Assembly: GCA_019775845.1 (NCBI GenBank)
Contig: JADQAV010000028.1
Location: forward strand, 1-64,000
Direction: 5' to 3'
Length of the DNA stretch: 64,000 bases
DNA from: Myrmaecium sp. VS I D KN 1
Taxonomy: Eukaryota; Ascomycota; Dothideomycetes; Valsariales; Valsariaceae
Shown: piece by piece, positions 1 through 10,418 of the stretch
How positions within the stretch are numbered: the stretch's first letter is position 1
How the letters are laid out: the number at the start of each line of letters is the position of its first letter
Translations under genes and position numbers: made by a program
Notes under the pieces: generated by a model
What the model saw: only the letters and a program-made list of their open reading frames with translations
Databases searched by the model: none
What the model was told of the DNA's origin: nothing

Positions 1-28
1 AACCCTAACCCTAACCCTAACCCTAACC
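1..28. repeat. Telomere repeat (CCCTAA)n
   Basis: The first 28 bases are four and a half uninterrupted copies of AACCCT. Read on the top strand at the left edge this is the C-rich strand of a TTAGGG telomere, the usual type in filamentous ascomycetes, so position 1 is at or very near a true chromosome end. The array is short, probably because the assembly stops inside it. Confidence 0.95.
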
Positions 29-1015
29 AAAATTGGGACCTAACTCTATAATCTAGGACTAATAAGCAGCAGCAGCTACCGTATCTTAATACTATTCCCG
101 CAACGCTACTATTACTACGCGGACCTTTATAATTTATAACGGCAGGTGATTTCACATATCCGAGCGGACATGATCACACAGGGCACCTGATACTTAAGTT
201 ACGTTAGTAGCTGAGAACTTGCTCGGCAGGCTAGGAGGAGGGGAGGTTCAGGGATGTTATACAACGGGTGCTACCTTTGCATACTTGCGCACCCAGGGCA
301 AAGGGAAATTTTATCCTGAATCGAGAGAAAGACTCTGATCAGGAATATAATTCCCTTACCGGTAAAGATTCGCGTTAAGAGTAACTCCGCCATCTCCATC
401 GGACGCTGGAGAGTACTGATCGGGAGCAGAAAGAGCACTTGAGCGCCATCCGAATATACTGATCCAGCGGGGTGCGCGTTGTGATTTGGATTCCTCGTTC
501 CGTCACACCAGTGACAGTGCCTGATCGGCCGCTTGACGCAAGGCTCGCTACACAACATTGCGGGGTGCAGCGGAATATGCATACCAAATATGCATAAGAT
601 TGCTATACGAATCTGCGGGGAAACGCTTCGGACCATGAGGAACGAGTTACGAAGATGGATCTGCTCAGCTCAACCTGATCGGGTTGCGGCCGCGTATCTG
701 AAGTTCGCCTTTCCAACAATATCCTGCATCGGACTTCGACAAACCAATAACAACCGGTATTGGGGTGTGTCGAAAGCTCAGGTGCATCTTGCGCAAAGCT
801 ACTGTCTCGTCCAGAAAGAGTCATGGCAAGACAGGACGTGGAAGGGGCTGAAGCCTTGTGTTTTGCGCCTGACTTGCAACACCTCAGCTGGAGCTTCATC
901 GATGAATATAAAGAGCCACGAGTGCTTCCTCCTTCTCAAGTTTCCATAACCAGACGACCTTCCCCAACGTACCATCTTGAAAACTCATTATCAAGTCCTG
1001 AATCACGCAATCGAA
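29..1015. other. Subtelomeric gene-free region
   Basis: No gene is supported here. Positions about 29-200 are rich in TA steps (for example ctataatctagg and tataatttataac), unlike the GC-rich genes further in; this is the look of old, mutated repeat DNA, perhaps RIP-affected, but no element can be identified. The rest should carry the promoter of the gene starting at 1016. Confidence 0.5.
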
Positions 1016-3571
1016 ATGGAGCAAACTCGTCCTATTGCCGAACGTCCCATGCCAAAGGCCTCCGAGAGGAAGAACATCCTATGCGATGTTACTGTCAGCG
1101 ATGGCGCAACCCAGTACTATGGCACGTTGGACGTTACTAACATCCGTTATGAAGACGGTAGCGCGGTGGAGATTCAGCAGTATCTCGGTTTTGTCTTCGA
1201 AATTCCGCCGGTTACATCGGACGTCTCAGTCAGAACCGAACCGTGGCATGCCGTGACCTTGGAGGACCTCACGACCGTGCAAATCAACGCTACCACCTTC
1301 GGTGTTACAGCTGCAGTGAAGTACCCTGTTGGAGATCTTCCTTACACGTTTCGATCGAGCGATGTCATCAGGTGGGACATCAACGGCAATCTGCTGCAGG
1401 ACCCGGACACCTACACGCAATCTTTCCAGCTCTATTCAGATTATCTCCCGAGCGGCACGGTGGCAGTTGAAGTGCCTGCAGCACCCGATAAAACTCTCGA
1501 GGGTGTTCTTCAGACGGTCCGACTGACCACAGGCGGCAACGAGACAGTGCTCAGCGCTCCGCTCGGCGACACCACCGAGTTCACAGTCAGATTTGGCACC
1601 TACACCGTCCAGGCGGACGAGCTGGCAACTCCCAAAGACACCATCGTTGCGGACACGGAGGTCTCACCGGGCATGCTGGTGGTGGAGACTGATGAGACCG
1701 TCGCGATCACAGTGACGTACGGCTCCGTAAGCAAGTACACTGCGCTTGCTGTAACCATTGAAGACGTCATACCGAACTTTGACAGAGGGTTGATCCATGT
1801 TGTCCTCACCGACGAAGGGAGTGGAGATGTGCTAGCCGATTTTTTTACTTCCGAACAACGGACCACTCAGCTAACGCGCCTCTGTCCTCGAGTGTCCGCC
1901 TCTATCAATGCGAGTATCACTGTGAACAATAAGAAGTACACGGCCGTCAAATACCAAGATCTTCTGGAAGGGCAAGCTGAAGAGGTCACCTTCCAGGAGG
2001 GCGACTTCAAGGAGAAGGATGTAGACACGTCAGGTTTTGCTAAACTGCTTCTTGAGGTCGATAGTGAGAACGACTCCGAACGGACCATCAACCTACGCCT
2101 GAACTCTGGCGATGAAATCTTTTACACACAGGATATTGTTGCTACCGCTGGAACCACGCAGTTCGAGTTTCCAGTGGCTCCAGGCGACTACACGGTCACG
2201 ACCAGAGGCTTCATCGAAGATCTGAACGTCTACGCCGCCCAAACAGATCCAACAGTCACCCTGGAACAAGACGGCAGCACCAGCCTCCAGCTGAAGGTGC
2301 GGCGTGGCGCTAATCTCGCCGTCCATGGATTCGCTGAACAGCTGAGCTTCGGCGGCATCTCGAACCTGGCCGACCTCACCGGCAAGGACTTCATTGCCGC
2401 CCATGCTACGTCGGTCTTCAAGTATGCCGGGAATGACGGTGCCGGGGATCCAGACACTTACTTGGACAAAGATACTGCGACCTCCACCACGATTGCGCTG
2501 GCGCAGACGATCGAAGACGGAATCGGTGATGGCACCTCGGTGCTTCCCGTCCTCGTTTCCTACACGTGCAACCTCTCGCTCGGGGACGTTCCCACGCAAC
2601 TCCAGAACGCCGAGCGCCATGCGCACAGCTACGCAAATTATATCTTGTCGCTCCAGACAGCGAACGAGAACGGCAAGGAATCCGTCCCGGCAGGCTTTGT
2701 GGTCAACCCCGACTTCCTCGGCGAGACCCAGAAAAGCGCGTTCGGGATCGACTACAAGATGCCGGTGGTGGAGCCGCTCAAGACCGCCTTGAGTCACCAC
2801 GACCTCGACCTGACCGTCCCGGACAGCATCACCGACACGCTGGGCGGCTACGTCCTCTCGGTCAACTGGCTCACCCGGACCATCGCGCCCAATGTGACCT
2901 TTGGGTGGCAGGTGAACCTCTGGGGCGTCGGAATGAGTGAGTGGATCTACCCGGGGAATGACAGCTTCACACCGGTCGAGGCCGCCCAGAAGACGGCCCA
3001 GTACATCCAATCGCTGCAGGTGTACGAGGGCGACTACGCGCCCGACTTCCTCGCCATCGACCGGTACGAGGCGGACGACTTTACCAAGCGTGCGTACACC
3101 AACGGGTACTGCTACGGCCCGGCGGAGTGGGCGCGCTTCTTCGACTTCGTCGCCGAGCTCAGCCTCCAGCTCCGCGTGCCCGTCATGCCGTGGCAGATCC
3201 CCGCCAGCCGGATCCCGTCCGCCGGCGAGACGGTGCAGGACCTCGAGGCCGAGCAGTGGGGGAGTGGGGGCACCTACATCTTCGGGGACCCAGCCATCGG
3301 CACCGAGGTGTCCAACATCCATCCTAAGATCCTGGCGATTAAACCGTCCTCCTTGACCGGGGCCGCTACCGTGCGAGAGATCTTCGAGCGCGCCGAGCCG
3401 TTTGATTTGACGCTGCCAACGTTTGGGGACTTTCCCCTGCGCGGCATCTTCGCCGTGCTGTTGGGCGGAGGCGCGACGACGGGGATCATCCAGACGATTG
3501 GGACGACCGGGCCATGGACGCAGGAGAAGTTATCAGCGTATGCGGACGATCCAATTCCTTTCGAGGAGTGA
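1016..3571 (+). CDS. Large beta-rich protein with C-terminal TIM-barrel-like, possibly glycoside-hydrolase-type domain
   Basis: An uninterrupted 851-codon reading frame; the start is the first in-frame ATG (1016-1018), because the codon at the upstream edge of the open frame is TTG. Residues about 40-460 look like several beta-sandwich modules with alternating hydrophobic strands and Thr/Val/Asp-rich segments. Residues about 470-851 look like an alpha/beta barrel: a strand FVVNPDFLG near 561, FGWQVNLWG near 628, DFLAIDRYEADDF near 676 and MPWQIPASRIP near 724. Conserved Asp/Glu at strand ends is typical of carbohydrate-active barrels, and I recall similar bacterial proteins, but the family is not certain and no catalytic pair is assigned. 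There is no signal peptide or membrane segment. The lack of introns, where most neighbours have them, and the bacterial look suggest horizontal transfer; this is inference. It is the gene nearest the telomere. Confidence 0.8.
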   Translation: MEQTRPIAERPMPKASERKNILCDVTVSDGATQYYGTLDVTNIRYEDGSAVEIQQYLGFVFEIPPVTSDVSVRTEPWHAVTLEDLTTVQINATTFGVTAAVKYPVGDLPYTFRSSDVIRWDINGNLLQDPDTYTQSFQLYSDYLPSGTVAVEVPAAPDKTLEGVLQTVRLTTGGNETVLSAPLGDTTEFTVRFGTYTVQADELATPKDTIVADTEVSPGMLVVETDETVAITVTYGSVSKYTALAVTIEDVIPNFDRGLIHVVLTDEGSGDVLADFFTSEQRTTQLTRLCPRVSASINASITVNNKKYTAVKYQDLLEGQAEEVTFQEGDFKEKDVDTSGFAKLLLEVDSENDSERTINLRLNSGDEIFYTQDIVATAGTTQFEFPVAPGDYTVTTRGFIEDLNVYAAQTDPTVTLEQDGSTSLQLKVRRGANLAVHGFAEQLSFGGISNLADLTGKDFIAAHATSVFKYAGNDGAGDPDTYLDKDTATSTTIALAQTIEDGIGDGTSVLPVLVSYTCNLSLGDVPTQLQNAERHAHSYANYILSLQTANENGKESVPAGFVVNPDFLGETQKSAFGIDYKMPVVEPLKTALSHHDLDLTVPDSITDTLGGYVLSVNWLTRTIAPNVTFGWQVNLWGVGMSEWIYPGNDSFTPVEAAQKTAQYIQSLQVYEGDYAPDFLAIDRYEADDFTKRAYTNGYCYGPAEWARFFDFVAELSLQLRVPVMPWQIPASRIPSAGETVQDLEAEQWGSGGTYIFGDPAIGTEVSNIHPKILAIKPSSLTGAATVREIFERAEPFDLTLPTFGDFPLRGIFAVLLGGGATTGIIQTIGTTGPWTQEKLSAYADDPIPFEE

Positions 3572-3969
3572 TGGTCTAGCGTCCCAGCCATAGTTCCGTG
3601 ATGGATTGCGAGATTGTTTCGGGATTTGTTCATGTGTCGCAACATTCATCTTGCTCAAAATAGTCAAATTGAACTCTCATATGTGACGCCTGGGCCTGTT
3701 CCTTTGAAACAACTCTTCCGAAGTGAATGTAAAAGTGAACATTGCAAGGGGATCACTCCTCCTGCTGTTTATTCCCCAGATTTCTTTCTCATTCTAGGGT
3801 AAGGTCCACGGAATTTGAGAAGTATTCTAGGGTGTGAAGTGGATCACGCCAGCTTTCTTACTACATGCTTTGTATTTACAAGCCACCCTCAGGTCATCCT
3901 TCTCATATAATTTCTCCTCGATAACAACTTACGCTTTCACCTGACCTCTGCCTCATCCCTTCAATTCCA
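3572..3969. other. Convergent intergenic region
   Basis: Lies between the 3' ends of the gene at 1016-3571 and the carboxypeptidase on the other strand. It should hold both 3' untranslated regions; no reading frame or repeat is convincing. Confidence 0.6.
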
Positions 3970-6155
3970 TCAATAAATCGTCGAGGTCCCGGTGTAATCG
4001 CCGGACTGGGTGGTAAAGTCGCCCGTCTGCGACAGGTTGCCGATGCGGCCGAGCAGCAGCTCGAGCTGGCGATATCCAGCGCCGGGGTGGTATCCAGACA
4101 ATTCTGTTATGAAGATATATATTAGCATTTTTCTCGCTCACGCTCCTCCATCTTTGCCAGGGGTGTCTTCTTCTTCACACTCACCATGTCCAGCAAGCTG
4201 CACCCAGTAAAACGTCAAGCCTCTCTCAGCAGTCCATCCGCCGACGTTGCCAGCCCCGGTGACGGCGCCCGGGTTGTACTCCGGGTGGTAGGGGACATAG
4301 AAGGGCTTGCCGGGCCACTCGCTCAAGCCCTGGCCGCCATTCCAGGTGAGATTCTGCAGGACCAGCAGAGTCCCGTTGATGGGCAAGATACCATCAAGGC
4401 CACCAGCGCCGAAGATGACGTTATTCGTCCGCTCGATAACCCGCTGGAGTGTGCCATCCAGCGCCGGGCCCGGGGACGTATCCGCGAGGGTCTCATCATC
4501 GGTGCCCAGGCCGAAAACATTCGTATCGGTGCACTGCTGCCAGTTTGTCGTCTCAGGCGCATGGAGGGCCTTCTGAACATCGCTGCGGTTGAAGTAGACG
4601 GGCGGTCCGGGGGGGCTGTAGCTCTCGAGCACGCCGAGGATGGAGTAGGGGTGCGGGCAGTAGTCGGAGATGTGGTACTCGTTGAAGCACGGGTTGGTGA
4701 GCAGGGCGGCGTAGTAGATGTCGTACCAGATGTCGCACGCGTATCCGTTGTCTTCGGACGGCTCGGGTAGGGTAGGGAAGGGGGCTGCGGGTGGAGGGAA
4801 GGTGAGGTAGGTGGCGTAGTAGTCGGTGTATCCGCATTCATCGGCGCGCTCTTTGAGTGCAGCAAGGAAGGTGTCGTTGAGAGCACTGTCGCATGGTCAG
4901 TATATTGATAAACGATATGCCTGTTGGGGGAAAGTTAGGGTGTAGGACGAACTAGAGATTCTGGTTAGCCTCCACGAAAGGTACCATCGGAACTGGAAAC
5001 AATGTACGTCAGTGACATTCTCATCAAGACATGCTTAAGAAGGGATGGTGAGAAGGCACAGCATCGATACATACCCTCCTCGTGCAGAATCCAGTTTCCG
5101 ATGATGGGATCGTTAACCGCAACTATGGTTGGAAAGCTATCGTTAGCTTTTTGATATTCTCGCAATCGAGGTTATCAGAGGGTGACTGACTCCCAGAGAC
5201 GTTGAAGTATGTTGTATCGTTCTCGCTCAAAAACGAATCCGCAATGTACGGAACGTAGTAGCTATACACGGGTCAGTAACAAGTTGCCGGCCCTTTGAAA
5301 GAAAAACAGGTGAGAACTTACCCAGCGTACGACTCCCCAGCCAAATACACCTTCCAGCCCTGGACATCGAAGGTATCGACAAAATTCTTATAGAAGCCCT
5401 TAAACTCTTCCGCCAGCTCGATCTCATTAGTAATATTCGGCACGCCCTCGGAGTAGCCGACGCCAACGGGCTGGTCAACCCAGAGCATATTGGTTAGATT
5501 CGTCCAGCTGTAGGGGTTCGGCGTCGGCAGCACCGTCCCCGCGTCCCAGCCGATGGGCCCGTTCTCCGAGACGACGGCGACGGTGGATGCGCACCCCGGT
5601 CCGCCGTTAAGCCAGATGGTGATCTCCTCGAAGGAATCTGGGTTGGTAGTGGGGATGAACCTGTATAACAGCGTCAAACCTCACCGGTGGACGAACGGCA
5701 TCGGGGATCCTTACCAGAAGAAGAGCTTGCGTGTTTCGTTGGCGGCATCGGAGATAGGTAGCAGGCCCGCGTAGGAGTCGCCGATGTCCCAGGGGATGTC
5801 CGGCAGGGAGGCGCCGTCAACGGCAAATTCTAAAGGCGGGGAGGAGCAAGTGTCAGCAAAATGACGCACATCAAGTCCGCTCGGAGAACTGATTGGATGG
5901 AAATGTATGCGTGTGCAAACGATGTAGGTACCCACCCTTGGTCTTATTAGTGAGGAACGACGATGCGCGCTTTTGCAGCTCCGGGTTCCGGAAGGGCTCG
6001 TGTAGGCTGTTCCGTTTTTCAATGATGGGGGCTGAGCGCCTGGACGGATGTTTATGGTGGCGAATCGCGTCCACAAGGCGAGGGGTGTGAGCGGCTGTTG
6101 CTGGAGCGGGTGCAGCCAGCAGCAGCAGCGGGGCGAGCCAGGCTAAGGCACGCAT
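3970..6155 (-). CDS. Secreted serine carboxypeptidase, peptidase family S10
   Basis: Hydrolyses C-terminal residues of peptides in the secretory pathway, vacuole or outside the cell. Eight exons on the minus strand: 6155-5936, 5829-5715, 5660-5322, 5261-5191, 5122-5075, 4992-4953, 4885-4185 and 4103-3970; total 556 codons, phases agree throughout. One donor is the less usual GTCAGT (after 5191). The start MRALAWLAPLLLLAAP is a clear signal peptide. The S10 motifs are in order: WLNGGPGCAS (oxyanion region), WVDQPVGVGYSEG, the nucleophile GESYAG (Ser near residue 222), an Asp in GGLDGILPINGT, and the His in AGHELSGYHPG (near 511), where intron 7 falls just after the His. Length (555 aa) fits secreted fungal S10 enzymes. 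Several NxT/NxS sites suggest glycosylation. A TATA-like cttttatatcaag lies about 95 bp upstream of the ATG. Confidence 0.93.
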
Positions 6156-8135
6156 GGTGAGCGGGATGAGAGATGAACAGGATCGGGTCTGTTAAGTGTA
6201 GAGGGAGACAAGAAGAGGAGTCAAGGCTCCCAGGACCGGAGAGAAGCTGCTTTTATATCAAGTCTCCCAACCCCTGCCCTGATTAATGGTTCGCAGAGCC
6301 TCGTGCCCATCTTGTCACCGGAAAAGAACCGCAGCCGCAGCAGGGAAATTGGTCGAGACCAGGATCTCAAGCCTCCTCATCGGCAGAGACGCAAGGCACC
6401 AGCCAACCATGAGCTGCAGGCGGGGGAGGGGAGAGGTTCCTGCAGGTACGTCCGTAACCGTACCTCCCGTTCGTGCATTTGGTGGTCAGCATTCCTCGCC
6501 TAGGTAGTTTTCGGTTGGTCTGTATAAGCAGGGATTTCAAGCCTCCCGTCAGCAAGTTCTATGGAGTGAGCACATGCCCACTTACTCTCGGCTGATGTGC
6601 AACGCTCTAGCCCAGCCGGCAGGTACATGTACATCATGTTGCTCTCGTGCGTAGCGTAATCCGAGAAAGATCCGTAGTCAACACTCTGTGACTGATATCA
6701 GATGAGGGGGAATCGGAAGCCTCCTGTCCGTTAGAGCATAGCGTATATTACTTACCCGGCGACAGCGGGGTAGAGTGGATGTTGCGGATATAATTGTTAT
6801 AAGTAACATCGTACCGTCTGTTGGTGGCGTATTGGTTCCATTAGTTTTACTGGGGCCGTCCCGTCCGGACCGGACCGGAGATCCACGGAGGCGGAAGGGA
6901 AGCGGGCCAGGGGGAGCGGTCCGCATCTCCGCAACCCCACATCGTCCTGGAGTGGCAGGTGTGATGCGAACAGGATCTGATCAGATAATTACCTCCACTC
7001 GCTAGCGTGCTCCTCACCTGTTCCTCTTTAATATCAGGCTGTTTGTTCCCTGTTCAGCCTATTCACTCATTCGCGATAACCGGGATGTCTGTCAGCTGTC
7101 TCAACCGGGCGCGCTAATGCTGATCAAGATCGTGAGTGATACGGCTACCTGCATCTCTGGGAGAGAGGGCACGAGGGAAAGGACCGCCACCGTTTCTAGA
7201 CGGTCGATAGCAAGACACATGACTATATACGAGTATGTGAATGAGACCGGTGTTCCACGTTCGAATCCTTACACACCAGCCTCCGAAGCGACAAAAGCCC
7301 GAGCAAAAATCCATCGCGCTCTTCGCCTCGGGAACGGCCCCGCACGCACGCACCGGCTACCATCCTAGCGCCTGGGACCGTCTCGGATGCCTCTCAGTCA
7401 GACCAGATTCTGCTCCGCTATCCCAGGGGCGCTTAGAACATCGGCGAGTCCGTTATGAGGATGTGACTGATTATATGATACGAAATAATCTGGTAAAGAT
7501 ATGTACGCTGAGAATATGCGGAGTAAAGCCGGGTATATCGGTTTGGAATATCGGACTCTCTAGAAAGGTTTTAGCACTGGAAAGTACGGCAGGTAGAATA
7601 GTTTTATAGCTCCCTAGAGGAACCGCCCTTGAAGTCTACGCGTTTGACAGACTTACTTGCTGCGAGGGCCCTCAAGGAGTCCGTGGGCAGAGAAAGCGTA
7701 CGGTGAACGGGAATTCGAGCCCTGGCTGGGAGTCGAGCGAGTCATGCTGATATATTAGTCTTTGCTACATGACCCGACATCAAGCATAAGGCTTGTAAGG
7801 CATCATCTGCGTCACCGCCCAATTCGAATCGCTACCTTCTATCCTCTGGCCAATGATAGATACTATGCATACGAAGAGCACCGAGAAACCATACAGGGTC
7901 AAACATGCAATCCGACAGCGATATCGTCTCGACTCTAATTCATTTTCGCTCTTTTGACTCGTACAGAACGTGCCACGTAGACTGAGATAAATACGTAGCT
8001 GCATGCCATATGCCAGCTCGCTGTGCCACCCGCCAAACAGAGAGGTGGAAAGTACGTATATGAAGGAACCTCTCCTCCTCTTCCCGCACCACACCCATAA
8101 TATAGGCACCGCATCCCGAGTCCTGCGTACGAATC
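6156..8135. other. Gene-free region upstream of the carboxypeptidase
   Basis: Contains the carboxypeptidase promoter at its left edge. I see no convincing gene: frames are short and lack splice-linked partners. Around 7440-7610 the sequence becomes rich in TA steps, again suggesting old mutated DNA. A GTTCGAATCC-like word at 7259 has no tRNA fold around it. Confidence 0.5.
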
Positions 8136-9437
8136 ATGCTTAAGAATAAAAAGAATAAGAAGTGCAAGGAAACAACTGCGTCTCCGACATCCGTAGACGC
8201 AATACTGGCGAAGAAGGATCATGATATCGACCCGGCTGGAGATGTGTTCATCTATCTCCTCCGAGACGAACCTCCGCGGAGAGCACGTGGAGTACGAGGA
8301 GATCGTAATAGCACTTACTCGCGGTGTATCCCCCATGCCGAAGTCACCAGAATCTGCAGATCCCGCAAATGAAGAGGCCGTCCCAGAGGGAGAACGGCAC
8401 CTGCTGGTGAATATAATACCGATTCAGCGCCTGAAGACACCCAGCTCAATAAGGACAGCACCGATTCACCGGACAGCAAGCCCGCGCTCTCCAACGAAAC
8501 TGACGGTGAGCAAAGGACTTATATCAAGAAGCTTCGCGTCTCTTCCAAGCACCTCATCCTTCCAAGCATTTCCAGAGGATGTTCCGGCGAATTCGCTGAG
8601 GCCAAGGCACTACAAGGAGGAGAGACGGTCGAGCTCTTCTTAGACGACAACGCGACCGCCTTCCTCATCCTGGCCAATATCATCCACTGCCGCACCTCGT
8701 CAATCCCGCGGCAGGTGAGCCTTGAAATGCTCACCGAGCTCGCCGTGTTAGTCGACTACTACGGCTGCCACGAGGCGGTGGCCTTCTTCGCGGACCTCTG
8801 GATCGATCAGGCCATTGAGGAGCGAGCTATCCCGACGGAGCTGGGCAAGGATCTGATCCGGTGGATCTGTATCGCGCAAGTCTTCCAGAAGAAGGCGATA
8901 TTTCGAGAGGCAACGCAGGTCGCTCAGCGAAGGAGCAAAGGCGCCATACAGACCTTTGAGTTGCCCATCCCTGCAAGTGTGATTAGTAAGTCTTCCTTCA
9001 CCCAAGAAAAGGAGGAGAATGGCAGCCACATCCAACAGCTGCATGCGACGAACAACCGCTCACCTCCTCACTCAGAACAGATAGACGAAGACCGACAAAC
9101 TGCAGTAGGGGCCATCATCGCCCACCTTCGCAACCTCCTCCAGGACTTGCTCAATGAGGAGTGTTCTTCCACCTGCAGGGATGCTTTCAGCAACAGGCTC
9201 CGCCTAGGCACTCTGGTGAGCGCCATGCACCAGCTGGGCTGCCTCGATCCCCGTCCCACGTTTCCTTTCCTTGGCCTGAGCTTTACTGAGCTTGCAAATT
9301 CCGTGCGGCGGATTCGAACGCCTTCGCGCAGTGGATATTACTCGGATCAAGTATGTGAGGTAAATCCCTCGCTTCTTCCCAAGCTGGAAATATTTGATAG
9401 CAAACTGGGCGGGTTGGATCCTCCGAGCGTATCCTAG
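8136..9437 (+). CDS. BTB/POZ-type domain protein, reading frame uncertain or damaged
   Basis: Resembles the large fungal family of BTB-fold proteins of unknown role. The frame starting at 8136 opens with a Lys-rich stretch and KDHDIDPAGDVFIYLLRD, the usual beginning of the fold. The same frame, after one stop at 8370-8372, continues without interruption to 9437: an acidic Ser/Asp linker, KKLRVSSKHLIL, then GETVELFLDDNATAFLILAN, and LTELAVLVDYYGCHEAV, and ends with a GLDPPS-like tail usual for the family. Where relatives have a segment like SPVFQRMFSGEF, this gene reads PSISRGCSGEF; the neighbouring frame gives FQRMF, so two nearby compensating indels are likely. The stop could lie in a small intron (a donor GTAATA sits at 8305), but no good acceptor is visible. 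Either a mis-splice-called gene or a decaying one. Confidence 0.5.
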
Positions 9438-10418
9438 AGGAGGGTGGAGGAGGACGGCATGGGTGTCTTCTACGTCTTGCAACGTATCTAAAGAGAGTAT
9501 CATGAGAATAGAAACCCTCTTTGGCCCAATTCTTACAACGACCTCATGTATTATTCATTATATATACTGTGCTTCACTCGGGCCCCCGACGCCTACCTAT
9601 TGTCCCACTATAGAAGACCGACAATCCCAGCCCTGCTGAATACGACGCCTGCCTCCCGCCACCGGATCCGTTATGTTGCAGACCTTCTATGCCACCAGCT
9701 ACGATACACAGTAGAGCGAAATCGGGAATTATAATATCCACCTAGACTACCCGGCCGAAGATTAATTTGCTTTCATAACCAGCGGCAGGCCGTGAACCGC
9801 GAAACATAAAATTAAGGCAATCGAGCAGTCCTGCCTTGCGCCACAGTGCCACGTGGGGAAACGTCCACTTGTCCCTGGTGGCGGCTCCGCCACACTTCCG
9901 CTCCACTTCCCCAACGACGTCCAACCACCCCAAGAGCTTGTCCTCCATTTACGCCCGTCTATCTGTCTATCTGTCTGTCCGTCTTATAGGCCAGCAAAGC
10001 TTCAAACGCCGGGGCTTCTGGAAGCTCTACATACCTATGCAGTACACGCTTGTGAAACCCACTACGACAGCGACGACGATGACGACGACGCTGGCTTCGT
10101 CAGATACTTACTACCGTTTCGCAAGCCATCTACCAACAGGCTGACCTAAACAAGTTTAACAGCCGCGCATGACTTCCGGACAACGGAGTGAATGTAATCG
10201 CATAGCAGGCTGTGGAGGCCGGACGACGCCGGAGAAGCAGGCGGTTCAGCTGGGACTTCACTGATCTGGCGACGATGAAGGTTTCGGGCACATGGCTATC
10301 GTGAGGTATATGTGTATCAAATTCTTGTCTTCTCTTTCAGATGAGGTGTGAACTTCATGCTAATGCAACTTGCGTCAGGTGCGGTATCGATGGACAGAAG
10401 TCATGGTGAGCCAATTGC
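9438..10418. other. Intergenic region
   Basis: Between the BTB-type gene and the 3' end of the minus-strand gene at 10419. Contains a small (GAC)n-type run near 10067-10092. No gene or RNA supported. Confidence 0.5.

Noticed and set aside
29-250. Remnant of a named transposon next to the telomere
   Set aside because: The TA-rich composition suggests decayed repeat DNA, but no coding remnant or terminal repeat can be recognised.
2093-3322. 409-codon open frame on the minus strand
   Set aside because: It lies wholly opposite the 1016-3571 gene, in GC-rich sequence where the reverse frame stays open by chance, and its protein is Arg/Val/Glu-rich without family motifs.
7250-7280. Possible tRNA from GTTCGAATCC
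   Set aside because: No D-arm or anticodon-arm pairing in the 60 bases before it.
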